Shown here: positions 36,540 through 46,614 of the stretch, piece by piece
Layout: every line of letters begins with the position of its first letter
How positions within the stretch are numbered: position 1 is the first letter of the stretch
NCBI GenBank assembly: GCA_035079385.1
Contig: JAVHKY010000026.1
Coordinates: 2,320,501 to 2,384,500 of the forward strand
Length of the DNA stretch: 64,000 nucleotides
From: Aspidiotus rigidus
Taxonomy: Eukaryota; Arthropoda; Insecta; Hemiptera; Diaspididae
Reading direction: 5' to 3'
The notes under the pieces: generated by a model
What the model was told of the DNA's origin: nothing
The model's input: the letters and a program-made list of their open reading frames with translations, nothing else
Databases searched by the model: none
Program-made: the position numbers and the translations under genes

Positions 36540-37480
36540 TGTCCTCATTATGCCTTCACAATGAGGACATAATGAGGAAGTACAACAAAATTAGTTTGAA
36601 GACCACGCCCTCTTTTGAAAAATAGTTTCATTCCCCTCATTATGTCCTCTGAAAGTATCCTCAGTGGTGAGGACATAATGAGGGTGTAATGAGGAAACAT
36701 ATTAGAGACTGTGACATCCGCATTGTGTCCTCACTACACCCGTTGATTGTCCGCGCTATTGAGGATATTATGAGGACTTGAAGAGGACTACTTTGATACC
36801 TCTTTTATATCCTCATTTCGCACTGACAGTATCCTCAATGGTGAGGACATAATGAGGAAACATATTGAAGACTGTGACATCCGCATTGTGCCCTCATTAC
36901 ACACGTTAAAAGTCCTCACCAGTGAGGGTATTATGAGGACATGAAGAGGATATCATAACACCCTCAAAATGTTTGTTGATAGTGTTGCAGTAACACTCGC
37001 AGAGAAAGAAGCGAGTTCTATCTATATAAATACGATGAAATAGGTGTGAAGATGATAATTCCTGGAGAGCAGTCAGCTGAACTGCATTTCTACAGGACCC
37101 TCGACTTTTTATGTCGACTCACTGTCTTCAATGCAATGTGACTGCAATGAAGAGGATTTATTTCCACGTGATTGATCCAAAAGTCTGAGTGGTTATGTAG
37201 AACAAGTACGACCTCAAAGTGGAAGGTGATGGACCATATATGAGGATACAATGAGAGTTTTTCCATGAGGACGGGATGAGGATACAATAAGGGTTGTCCT
37301 ATGAGGACGTTGTGAGGACATAATGAGGATACAATAAATGTTCTTCTATGAGGATGTTGTGAGAAAATAATGAGGCTACAATAAGGGTTGTTCTATGAGA
37401 ACGTTATGAGAAAATAATGAGGATACAATAAGGGTCGTCTATGAGGACGTTATGAGGACATCAATCACAGAATTGAACCC
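36540..37480. repeat. CCTCATTATGTCCTCA repeat block with two periods
   Basis: The motif GAGGACATAATGAGG and its inverse occur many times. Between about 36654 and 36965 two units of about 175 bp start with GTATCCTCAGTGGTGAGGAC and GTATCCTCAATGGTGAGGAC. Between about 37240 and 37465 a shorter unit of roughly 55-60 bp repeats around GAGGATACAATAAGGGTTGT and ATGAGGACGTTATGAGGAC, four to five copies. Motif in both orientations gives many potential hairpins. Non-coding. Confidence 0.75.
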
Positions 37481-37668
37481 TCTGAATCTCTCGACCCTGA
37501 TTGGTCGAGAAGGTTTCATAAAACTTTCAATCGAGATAAATGAGGATACTTTGAGGACTTAAAATTGGTGATTAGTCTCACAAGTTTTTTGAGGACGCAA
37601 ATCATTCACCGGGAGGTCAAGCATTTTCCTCGCGTCAAAATTATTCTGAAACCTCAGATGACGCCTCT

Positions 37669-37820
37669 TAGTGGCGTACAGAAAGGGGGAAGCGGGGGTC
37701 CAGAGAAGTAAATTCAAACATTTGCTTCAAAATACAATCAGAATCACAAGAAATTGGTGAAGTATTGTTTGAAATTTTGTTCGAAGCTCCACCAATGGAA
37801 ATTTTCTGGCTACGCCACTA
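37669..37820. mobile_element. 152-bp hAT-like MITE
   Basis: The left end TAGTGGCGTACAGAAA and the right end TTTCTGGCTACGCCACTA are inverse copies (TAGTGGCGTAGCCAGAAA when read inward). The flanking octamers ACGCCTCT (37661-37668) and CCTCCTCT (37821-37828) agree at six of eight positions, fitting an aged 8-bp target duplication. No coding. Confidence 0.6.
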
Positions 37821-37840
37821 CCTCCTCTTCTACTTCATGA

Positions 37841-38232
37841 AGGTTAGAAACCGCAGAAAATTGGAAAACAAAAATTAAAATAAATTTGGAAAAGCAAAAG
37901 GTTAAAAAATAAAATGACTAGAAATTTAGTAAGTAATAAAGAAAGTCAGAAATAGGTCGAAATCAGATGAAATGTCACAACTAAAAAATAAAATAAAATC
38001 GGAAAATAATCACGAGATTAAAGTAATATTAAAATTACAACCGGTTTCGGCCGTACGTGACGACCATCATCAGGTGTATAACTGAACGAATACCAGCGAG
38101 AAGCAGAATTTATGAAGCCTATTCGTGGTTGTTTTTGTTTATTCATTCTAAATTTCTAGTTATTTTTTAACCTTTTGCTTTTTCAAATTTATTTTAATTT
38201 TTGTTTTCCAATTTTCCGTGGTTTCTAACCTT
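37841..38232. repeat. Inverted repeat (~90-bp arms) enclosing a hammerhead-like motif
   Basis: Arms 37841-37931 and 38149-38232 are inverse copies, starting AGGTTAGAAACCGCAGAAAA on the left and ending in the inverse on the right, with a few mismatches. The spacer of about 215 bp contains the CTGATGA/GAAA hairpin. The layout resembles the larger inverted arms around the Penelope-like element at 48-55 kb. Confidence 0.8.
38034..38094 (-). ncRNA. Hammerhead-like motif with intact CTGATGA and GAAA
   Basis: On the minus strand: CTGATGA (38073-38067), a T, a 6-bp stem GGTCGT/ACGGCC with one G-T pair around CACGT, GAAA (38048-38045), then the palindrome ACCGGT and T, and GTAA. All core bases of a hammerhead are present in order. 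Stem I is weak (two pairs before mismatch), and one unpaired T follows the core. A palindromic stem III would allow a dimer, as reported for hammerheads in Penelope-like elements. Confidence 0.5.
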
Positions 38233-38245
38233 CTGGCGTTTCCAA

Positions 38246-38626
38246 ATCTTTTCCAAATGTGACTTTTTATTTTTCCTTTCAAAATACACCTACTATTTTT
38301 AATCTTCTGCTTGTTGGTTTTTTCATCACCTGGTGAGGTTACGAGATTAAAATATTCGTTACGCGCCTATGTGACACCCTCCCTCTAACGTATGATGACG
38401 CGTACTTTTGAAGACTTCGTTCTATTCATTAACACCATTGAATTCATTGCTCAAAAATTGGCATGTAAACTCATATAGCGTTCTCGCCTTCCATTTCTCA
38501 ATTGGAGCGCTTTGAATGGGTCCCCTTCTTGGGGCTGGTTTTGTCTAACTGATTGGAGGAATTTTCAAGGATATTGGCCTAACACCTGCCTATTATACGG
38601 ATCGCAATCTCAAACACCTCTCTTCT
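38246..38626. other. Flank of the GIY-YIG relic; no clear frame
   Basis: Leads into the target duplication TCTCTTCT. The peptide close to the junction (YYTDRNLKHLSS) may belong to the same Penelope-like protein, but the frame is broken. Confidence 0.3.
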
Positions 38627-39337
38627 CAGGCCCGTAGCCAGAGACCATTTGTAGCGGGGGCTCCTTGAAAGTTAGGGGGGGCCAAAAATTTTTGTGAGAT
38701 GATAATCAAGGCGAGTGCACAAATACAAAACTGAGATAAAAAGTATAATAAAAAGTTCTCAAATACACAATCGATTGAAGAACAATGACGTAATTAAAAT
38801 GAAAAGACTCTAACTGAGAAAATTAATTTTAAAATAACTGAATTCTCCTATTGTGATGGAATTTACGGAGGAATGTGTATTTCTCCAAACTTTTCAGTAT
38901 TTTTTTTTCACATGACGACAAGGTTAAATTGAACATTCTCCTTGTTGTCATGCATTGCCGTTGTGGTTGATCAATTTGTGTCAGAGAGGAAAACGAACTT
39001 TCACAAATTGCGGTGCTGCATCCAAATGTGTCACACACAGCTAATAAAGCGTACAATTTGTTCTTCCTTGCCTTGCTGACTACTTTCATGAAGTCATTTC
39101 ACTCATTTCATTTTATTATCTTCTAATCGCTGACATAGTATATTGCCGTTCTTCCTTAATTTCATATCATCTGACATTTTTCCATCAAAATTAATCCTTT
39201 CCACACTTCTTTTTGTATCGAGCTTCTTTTGTAGTACTGATCCTTTTTTCATTAGGCTTGTAATTTGTCTAGGGGGGGCTCATGACATAGCTAGAGGGGG
39301 CTGAGCCCCCCCCTCGCCCCCCTTGGCTACGGGCCTG
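38627..39337. mobile_element. Deleted hAT element with perfect 8-bp target duplication
   Basis: Ends CAGGCCCGTAGCCA (38627) and TGGCTACGGGCCTG (to 39337) are inverse, and TCTCTTCT occurs directly on both sides (38619-38626 and 39338-39345). At 711 bp it keeps only the last part of the transposase, on the minus strand. It interrupts older sequence that continues as a GIY-YIG relic at 39346. The exact target duplication means the insertion is fairly recent relative to the surrounding decay. Confidence 0.92.
38829..39089 (-). pseudogene. hAT transposase C-terminal dimerisation region (remnant)
   Basis: The 86-residue minus-strand frame contains CSTAICESSFSSLTQIDQP, then a short spacer and MTTRRMFNLTLSSCEKKI. 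The order ..TA.CE.SFS.L..I....R..M...R...L.L is the conserved hAT dimerisation region of transposases related to the ZMYM1-type group. The catalytic RNase H-like part and the N-terminal zinc finger are missing. The frame ends normally with IQLF shortly before the right half of the element. It lies inside a hAT element with a target duplication, which supports the call. Confidence 0.8.
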
Positions 39338-39345
39338 TCTCTTCT

Positions 39346-39765
39346 GCAAAGGGTTCAACTACCTCTCCCCCCTCACAAAATCACCTGTGGCCAATGCCAA
39401 TCCTTCTGCATTGGTCAAACCGGGAGGTCAATACGTCCACGTTTTGAAAAACACCTTGACGCAGAAAATTTTTCCATTGCCGAATATCCGATCAAAGTAG
39501 GTCTCAGCCCTAACTTGTTGAACATCCAGCTTCTTCATCTGGCATACGAAAATGCGACTCTAAATTGTCTAGAAAAATTCACGGAATTGTGTAAGCTTCT
39601 CACTCTAATTCGGTCCATCTCCTTAACAATATTCGATTCAACTTGTTCAATTTCTTTTTCTCCTTCCTGTTTGACGAATGACTGTCTCGCATGTCCTCGT
39701 GGTACAATTCGATTCACAATTCAAATTGACGAGGCTCTCTTTGGCAGGCCGAAGGAAGTTTAACC
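39346..39765 (+). pseudogene. GIY-YIG domain remnant, Penelope-like
   Basis: The peptide reads ITCGQCQSFCIGQTGRSI followed by RPRFEKHL, then a decayed part ending ..ATLNCLEKFTELCKLL. C..C...YIGQTGRSI..R..EH and a late L..LE....... segment are typical for the GIY-YIG nuclease at the end of Penelope-like proteins (Tyr of YIG is Cys here). The RT portion that should precede it is separated by the hAT insertion and largely missing. Low similarity to the other two copies in this window suggests a different lineage. Confidence 0.6.
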
Positions 39766-39918
39766 GAGGCAGGTTGCTGGTCGATGATGAGTCTCCAGGG
39801 AGCGAAGTGAGAACGTCCGGCAATGTTTGCGGGCTGTAAACCAGTTCGCTTCCTCGTAGTGCAGCCTGGGTAACGCTAAATGAACTGGATATCTTCATAG
39901 TAATACGTTACTTTCCTT

Positions 39919-41586
39919 CACATCACGCTCTTTTTTTTTTGTTTTTTTATTTTAACGAGCATTTAAGCAACACAACCGGGCCATTAGCTCGACGAATATT
40001 ACATAATATGATTATAGGTGTAATTTACATCTTGGCATGATGAGTTAGGGATGAATATGGTGATGGTAATAGTGTGCGAATTATTACTTTTATATGTGTA
40101 TAATATATATTTATTGATATATATGAAATTTTTTTTTTTTATATGGAGGAGTAAAATTGGGTGAGGCGTATGTATTGGAGGGAGGAGGTTATTGTGTCTG
40201 AATTATTTATTGATGCTTGAGAGTGGGAGGAGGGTGCATTTAGGGAAGAGCGGAGAGGTGCGAGTAGTGGACAGGAAAAGAAGTGTTTGACTGTTAAAGT
40301 CTCTTCTTCGCAGTAAGGACAGGATGGGGGAGCTAGAAGATCGGGGTTGATGAAATAGGAATGTGTGATACGAGTATGACCAATTCTTAGACGAGCGAGA
40401 ACAACCTCTTCACGTCTATTATTTCTTCAAGAGGAGGAGACCAGGGTACGGGAGTTCGTTTAATGAGCGTCCAAGGTAGGGAGGTAATGTAAATGGGTTG
40501 CAAAGGATTTGCTTGAAATGGCTTATTGAGGGAGTGATTGAATTGGAGAAGGGTATGTTTATTGTGAGTCGAAAAGGGTTGAGTGTTTCGTAGAAAGATT
40601 GAGTTATAAATAGGAAGATCAGGGAATTGGGAGACAGAGGATAAGAAATTAGAAGTTAGGATGAGTCTGCGAAAGGAGAGTGGAGGTTCAGCGGCTTCTG
40701 CACATAAACTAAGTTTGGGGCTTGTGCGGTAGGCACCTAAGGCCATTCTCAAGGAGGAGGTTTGAATGGTATCAAGTAACGAGAGAACAGATTTGTTGGC
40801 TAAATTGTATGTTGGTACCCCATAATCTAATATAGATCGAATAAGACTTTTGTAGAGTTGTAGTAGTAATTTTCTGGAGCATCCTTTAGAGGGGTGTGAT
40901 ACGAATTTGATGACGTTTAAGACACGTATACATTTTGCTTTTAAATATTTGATATGGGGGGTCCAGGAAAGTTTCTGATCAAAATGGAGGCCGAGAAGTT
41001 TAGCAGAATCGCGGAATGGAATTACGAAATTTTGTAGGAAAAGAGGTTGAGAGTAGGGTATAGGGTGTCTTTTTTAAAAATCACCAAGTAGGTTTTAGAA
41101 GTAGGAAATTTGAAGCCATTTTTTGATGTCCATGCAGTGATTAGATTTAGTGTTTCCTGTAGAAGTCTGTGGGCTCGTTGAGGGTTTGAACAACAGATGG
41201 AAATGGTGAAGTCGTCAGCAAAAAGACGTTGCGTAAGGGGAGGGTTAACAAGTTTTGTAATGTCGTTGATGGCTATGAGGAAGAGTAGGACACTAAATAC
41301 TTCTCCCTGGGGCACACCATTTTGTACAGGGAGAGGGGGAGAGGTTATATTTTGAATTCGTACTATTAATGTTCTGTCATAAAGGAAACTCTCGAGTATG
41401 TTAGGGAGATTGCCTCGGAGGCCAATTTCGTGTGATTTGTTTGCGATGAGGTGTCTCCAAACCCGGGGGAAGGCTTCTTGGAGATCAAAAAAGATGGAGT
41501 AAAGACAGGATTTTTGAAGTGTAGTTATTAATTTGTGATTGAAGATCAACTAGAGATTGGGTGGTGTTTCGCCCACATCACGCTCT
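39919..41586 (-). mobile_element. 5'-truncated LINE with 13-bp target duplication
   Basis: CACATCACGCTCT is present at 39919-39931 and again at 41574-41586. Between them lies a minus-strand element of 1642 bp whose 3' end is a poly(A)-like tract (T-run at 39931-39948 on the plus strand). It is truncated inside the reverse transcriptase at its 5' end. Target duplication, tail and truncation together are the signature of target-primed reverse transcription. Confidence 0.92.
40180..41549 (-). pseudogene. Jockey/I-group reverse transcriptase, C-terminal half
   Basis: From high to low coordinates: FFDLQEAFPRVWRHLI (RT motif A), NGVPQGEVFSVLLFLIAIND (motif B), QRLFADDFTISI (catalytic DD, usually YADD), then KLLGLHFDQKLSW, LLLQLYKSLIRSILDYGVP and MALGAYRTSPKLSLCAEAAE, and finally RLRIGHTRITHSYFINPDL with C..C....T..HFF..C. 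The order and motifs match Jockey/I-supergroup LINE polymerases. At least two frameshifts break the frame (near 41022 and 40387). Endonuclease and gag are missing because of truncation. The DD pair is intact, so decay is moderate. It lies inside the 13-bp target duplication described for the element. Confidence 0.9.
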
Positions 41587-43090
41587 AAGTTTATAAGTTC
41601 TTAGTAAATTGTGTATCAGAGCAGCGCCGTTACCTTTTCCATGATTTATGACTCTAGAAATTCGATCGAAGCAAAAAGTTATCCGAATTTCACTGTCTAG
41701 ACTCTAGACAATGACTTCACTTTAGAGTAATAATGATAACAAGAATTTATTCATACTTTTTAGAATTACTTCGAGTCACCATGAATTATTGTCCCCAGCG
41801 GAGGAATATAAACTGGATTTTTTTCTAATCTATGGCTAGGATCTTATCGAAAATGACGATACGTGTCAGATCGATTCAAGTGTTGTTACAGAGTATTGAA
41901 CGTTCATATTATTGTGAAAAGAGAGAGGAGATGATGTTTGCCCGCGTGTCTACATTTGTCATTTGTATGGCAAAGGTTGTGAAAAGAATGCAAAATAATG
42001 TTACGAACCTCCGCGACGCACTTAGGTACCGGAATATTTTTTAGAGCCTTTGTCCCCGCGTTAGTCGAGTTCTCCTATATACAAATATATTTTAAAATAT
42101 ATTCTCTCATCCGTATACCACCTAATAAAACGATGCTGTACCGAGTATAATAAATTTCATACCCTTTTACACGCGCATTAAATTCGGTTAAGTGCGCGTA
42201 TCGCACGTTATTTATAAATATTATTCTAATTAAAAGACATTAAAATTAAGTGCGTATTATTTCGCGCCTTCATTCCTTTAAAACGGACAAAAAGACGAAG
42301 GCACGCTTCTCCTATATAGTATCGGCATACTATCCCCTTGTTTGCAGGATACCGCGTATTCAATACGTTACTTGTCACGTTTAAAGCTGATTATTTTAGC
42401 ACTAGTTAAAAGGGTAAGTACCCTCTTGAAAATATTACTTCCCAAATATCGCAGCATCTGATTACCCAGCTACCCACGAGTTCGCGGGATGGTGACAAAA
42501 AAAAAAAAAGTTTTTTTTTATCTTCTAACGGTGTTTCTCAGGGGTGACTACCCTCTAGACTCTCATTATTCTTGATGCGTGTAGAGGGTGAAAACTCGTG
42601 AGTGGGAAACTGGTTTGAATAATGATTATTTGATGTATTACCGAATAACGTTGATAATACTTTGTAAAGGCGTGAGGATGATTTAGCATATAGGGCTATG
42701 CATTGTACGGTACATTGTTCTGCTATAAAACGTATCGTCGAAATTTCGGGACAAATGCGGACTCGTTGTTGATACTTCCGCGAGTATTTTTCGAGCGACT
42801 TTACTATCAATTGAGACCTATTTTCGATAAAAATCGAAAACAAGAGGAAGGCGTTTCATGATGAATTGCAATTCATAGCGTTATACGAAACTTGCAAAAG
42901 TTTTGATATAATTCAGATATTTTTTTTACGTAGGCCCGCCAACGGATCATTATTTTAGTGAATTGGTCACTATTGTCACTATTGACCCAAAATAGTCGAT
43001 CACTATTTCTATGAAATGGAGAAGAAAACAACAATACAGTAAATAACAAGTGCACTAACCTTGAGAAAAAAAGTAGTTCAAATTACTACT
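41587..43090. other. No gene seen
   Basis: AT-rich unique DNA with a short A/T homopolymer pair near 42499. Short frames without domains. Confidence 0.5.
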
Positions 43091-43095
43091 GATTA

Positions 43096-43250
43096 TAGTC
43101 CCGGCGCTCCGCTCTGCAAAAAATTGTATAATTTACTGAAGAAAATGATTTAACTTACTATAAAAAATTGTAAACATTGATAAAATTTAAAGTTATTTAC
43201 CATTTTTTATAGTGAAATTTACCATTTATGCCAGCGGAGCATCGGGACAG
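43096..43250. mobile_element. ~155-bp MITE with TA target
   Basis: Left end TAGTCCCGGCGCTCCGCT and right end AGCGGAGCATCGGGACAG are inverse with three mismatches, and TA flanks both sides (43094-43095, 43251-43252). The interior is AT-rich. Ends and TA target fit a Tc1/mariner-type MITE. Confidence 0.6.
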
Positions 43251-43252
43251 TA

Positions 43253-43970
43253 TTTATATAGTCATTTAAAGTGTCGTATTTTCGAATTTGTTACAGCGTT
43301 TCCTCGTCAGCTCAAGCGAGTTCTTCTCTCCTCAGGAGTGATTTTTCCTGAGTCCAAAAAATCATAACTTTTGAAAACGACATTTCTTTCCCAACAAACT
43401 TGAGTTTTGCTGCTCGTCAAAAAAATGTCATCTCTCTTCTCCTCTTACCAAGTCCAGAAGGTGGAATGCGCTCAAGCTCATAAGGAAACGCAGGAACAGA
43501 TTTATCGTCACGCTTTTCAAGCTAGCGCCAGAAGGTGGGTTTGAGCCCGCGGGGGCCCGTGATTAATAACAAACCGTCTTTTGCCCGGTTGATTCAACGT
43601 ACATCCTATTCTAGGAAGCTGCTTCTATATCCTCTTCAAACTCCTTCCCATGTGACTCAAGAGGAAGATCTCTTATTCAGCGGATCAGTATAATGCATTG
43701 GCAAGAGAAGAAAGACACACCTGTACTTTAATATTTTTCTCGGAAGGGAAAATTACTTGAAATTTGTTGACATATTTCATGTCTTCCCAATTATGAAAAA
43801 CGTCTTTGTCGTGATAATTTTCGAAACAATCAACAAAATTTCCAGAGTTTCAAAAATTACACGAGAAATTTTATGGAAGTACATAATCCGCCCTTTGCAG
43901 AGTGGGAAAGGCACCGTGGTGTCATAAAATCTTTCATATGAAGTCCCCATTTTTATCACAATACAGTGTC
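43253..43970. other. No gene seen
   Basis: Short frames only. Confidence 0.5.
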
Positions 43971-43975
43971 GAAGA

Positions 43976-45655
43976 ACGGCGGCTTCTTTAAGGAAGTTAA
44001 ACAAAGAACGCAGGGAACCTGTTTTTTGAGTCAAATTGGATTTTGTATTGAGAATTCTAGGAAACCTAAACCTAATATAAAGCTAGTATAAAGAAGTCCT
44101 AGACCTACTGTAAGCCTAGTATAATATAGTTCGAGAGTCTACATTTTTCTTGACTGTCGAGCTATACTATGATAGAAGGGAGACTCTAAAAAATTTCCCC
44201 TCTCGAGCTACGGGAGAGAGACTTGGAAAAATTTCGACCCAAGCTATATATGACAGAAGAGGGACTTAGGAATAGTTCGAGAGTCTAAATTTTTCTCGAC
44301 TCTCGAACTATATATGATAGGAGGGGAGTTCGTACTTTGCACACATTCATTGCGTAAATTGTATATTGTGTATTTAGCACACACGAATCATCTTGAGTAA
44401 AGTGCACACAATGTATTTTGCACACCCTCGGACAGAACGAGTAAATTGCACTCTGTATATTTCACACACACACGAATTTGTCTTGCGTAAAGTTCACACA
44501 ATCTTTTTTGAGGACCCTAGTAAAATGCACACGTTAAGACAAGTTGAATTAGCAGAAGGCCACGGCAAGTTTGACGGAGTCCGGCTAGTGAATTCAGAAG
44601 AGTTCGTAATATGCGCATGGAGCTAGAGATATCTCTATCCGCCATAATAACTCCTCAGTCGGTTAACTTGGAAAATATCTCGTCGAATTTGATGAAGAAT
44701 TGAATGGGGTCGCCTCTGTAGTCTATCTAGTTGCGATTGTGAGGTTATAGCATTGCTTGTCGCCGCTGCTCCGTAAGAACGATCAAATTCCTCAAATAGG
44801 TGCTTCTCAGACAGTATTGTAGTCACGTGTTTGCAGTACTTGAGCGTTACCCAGTCGACTAAATAAAATACCTGCTGCCTTTTGTTCCTCAGCTTCGCGT
44901 GCTTGTCTTCCTTCGTTCGTTTCTTCTTCAGGTATATCCTGGAGAGCTTTTGGACAGTTGTTGTGGATGAGTCGGACTTCTTTTACTAGTCTCTCTTTCC
45001 AGGCTTAGTAGTATTTTCTGGTGAAAATAAGATGCGAAGGAATGGCGTTTGGTGCATTTTACTCCGTTCATTTTAGTGTGTGAAAAATACACTGTGTGCA
45101 TTTTACTCTATCTATTCTCCACAATTTCTGAACGTGTGTGCAAATTGCATACGCCCGATAGGAGGGGGACTTGAAAAAATGTCATCCTCCAAGCTTTATA
45201 CAATATGATTCGAAATTTTTCTGATTATAAAAATTTCATCCTCCAAGCTGTACATTAGGAGTCAAAATTTTTCCAAGTTTTTTGCCGAACGGCACACGAC
45301 GGATATATGATAGGAAAGGGACTCGAGTCAAATTGGTATTGAGAATTCGCAAGCAAGCCTAGACCTAGTATAAAACTAGTCTGAAGGAGGCCTAGACCTA
45401 CTATAAACCTAGAATAGTGATCTGGAGCTATTTTCGAAGGGGACTTGAAAAAAATTTCTCCTCTCGAGCTATAATATATGACATGAGAGGGACTTGGAAA
45501 AATTTTGACTCTCGAGCTATATTTTGATAGAAGGGAGACTTGAAAAAATGTCATCCTCCAAGCTGCAATAGGAGTCAAAATTTTTCTGTGACGGCACACG
45601 GCGGACGTCAAATTTCTTAAAGAACCCCCATAGAACAGGTTCCCTGTTAAAATGA
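43976..45655. mobile_element. Second mosaic element with 46-bp minisatellite units
   Basis: The left part (GAACGGCGGCTTCTTTAAGG through CGCAGGGAACCTGTTTTTTG and the CTAG-rich stretch to about 44130) matches the arms of the 7.5-8.7 kb element. Degenerate units of the CTCGAGCTATA...GGGACTTGGAAAAATTTCGA minisatellite follow at 44130-44320 and 45160-45580. The right end GAACAGGTTCCCTGTTAA lies at 45632-45649, again with TTAA. Parts are more diverged than at 8 kb. A separate inverted-end element sits in the middle (44330-45153). Confidence 0.6.
44330..45153. mobile_element. Inverted-end element with GCACACA subterminal repeats
   Basis: CGTACTTTGCACACATTCA at the left and its approximate inverse (TGAACGTGTGTGCAAATTGC) at 45132-45150 form the ends. 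Between them, motifs such as AAAGTGCACACAATGTATTT recur several times in direct orientation on the left and inverse orientation on the right, as in DNA transposons with subterminal binding arrays. The interior (about 44600-45010) holds a minus-strand frame including FEEFDRSYGAAATSNAITSQ, and the sequence before it stays largely open; I do not recognise it. It may be a decayed transposase gene. No target duplication was found. Confidence 0.5.
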
Positions 45656-46087
45656 TGAGGATGAATGCGTTGCTGCTGTGCTAATTGGTTTTTATGTAGT
45701 TTCGAAGCACTTGATGAGCTCGAAATCAGACTTCCCTTTTTTTTTATACGGTCTAGCCCTGCAAGCAATCTTCAACATCCGAGGCTGTTTGTGCTCTTTT
45801 TCCCAGTAAGTCTTTTGATTAGATGATTATATCTGCCAAGGAAGATGTGTTGGTCCTGGTCATCCTTCCTGATCGAATTTTTGATTGGTGTGCAGTTCAA
45901 TGCGCTATAAAGTGCTCTGCTGTACCATATTTAGTTTCGCTTCTTAGCTGATCACATCCCCTGTACCTCCGTTATGTTCAACCGCCGCGCCGTCTCCATA
46001 ATTATTCATTATAGGTCATCTACCAGAAAACTGAAGTCACGAAATTTACCATTTCTTCTAAAATTGTTTATCAAGCTGTGTCAGTCA

Positions 46088-46600
46088 CTACTGGGGAAGG
46101 CGATTATTTCCCTGTAACCATGGACCAAAAGTGGAGTACTGAGCAACCGCTGCGGATCAACACTTGCTACTATTTCAGCAATACAGTAAGATGTTAAACA
46201 ACTACATATAATAATTTATAATTGTTCCATGTAACTGACATTAAGTATTATTGTAATTATTAGTACGCCTCTACCCCACTTCCTAGGGATAGCAGTAGAG
46301 GAGTCCCCCCGGTAATTGTACCCCCAAGCTACATTTTTCTTTAATTCAGAGCAACTGAGAGGATGATTAACAGCCGAAGTACGATGAGGAAACCCGTCCA
46401 GTGCATAGGTCATCTTGACAAGTCTCTGCGGGCGACCCTTGGGTATGGAAGCACATAGATACAAATATCACATAAGATGGAAAAACCCCTTACAGAGAGC
46501 GATCTCCCTGCGAGGGCTAGCTTCTAAAAAGTCTTATCGCGTAAATGAACCCGCCCCAGAGGAAACGTCCTCACTGGGGAACCCGAAAAAAAAAAAAAAA
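46088..46600 (+). mobile_element. Polyadenylated retroposon with 14-bp target duplication
   Basis: AGCTGTGTCAGTCA occurs at 46074-46087 and at 46601-46614. The 513-bp insert begins CTACTGGGGAAGG and ends CTGGGGAACCCG followed by about 15 A residues. Tail and direct repeats show insertion by target-primed reverse transcription. No RT, GIY-YIG or endonuclease sequence is visible and I saw no clear tRNA-like A/B boxes, so it could be a SINE, a 3'-terminal LINE fragment or a processed RNA copy. The identical target repeats suggest it is young. Confidence 0.88.
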
Positions 46601-46614
46601 AGCTGTGTCAGTCA

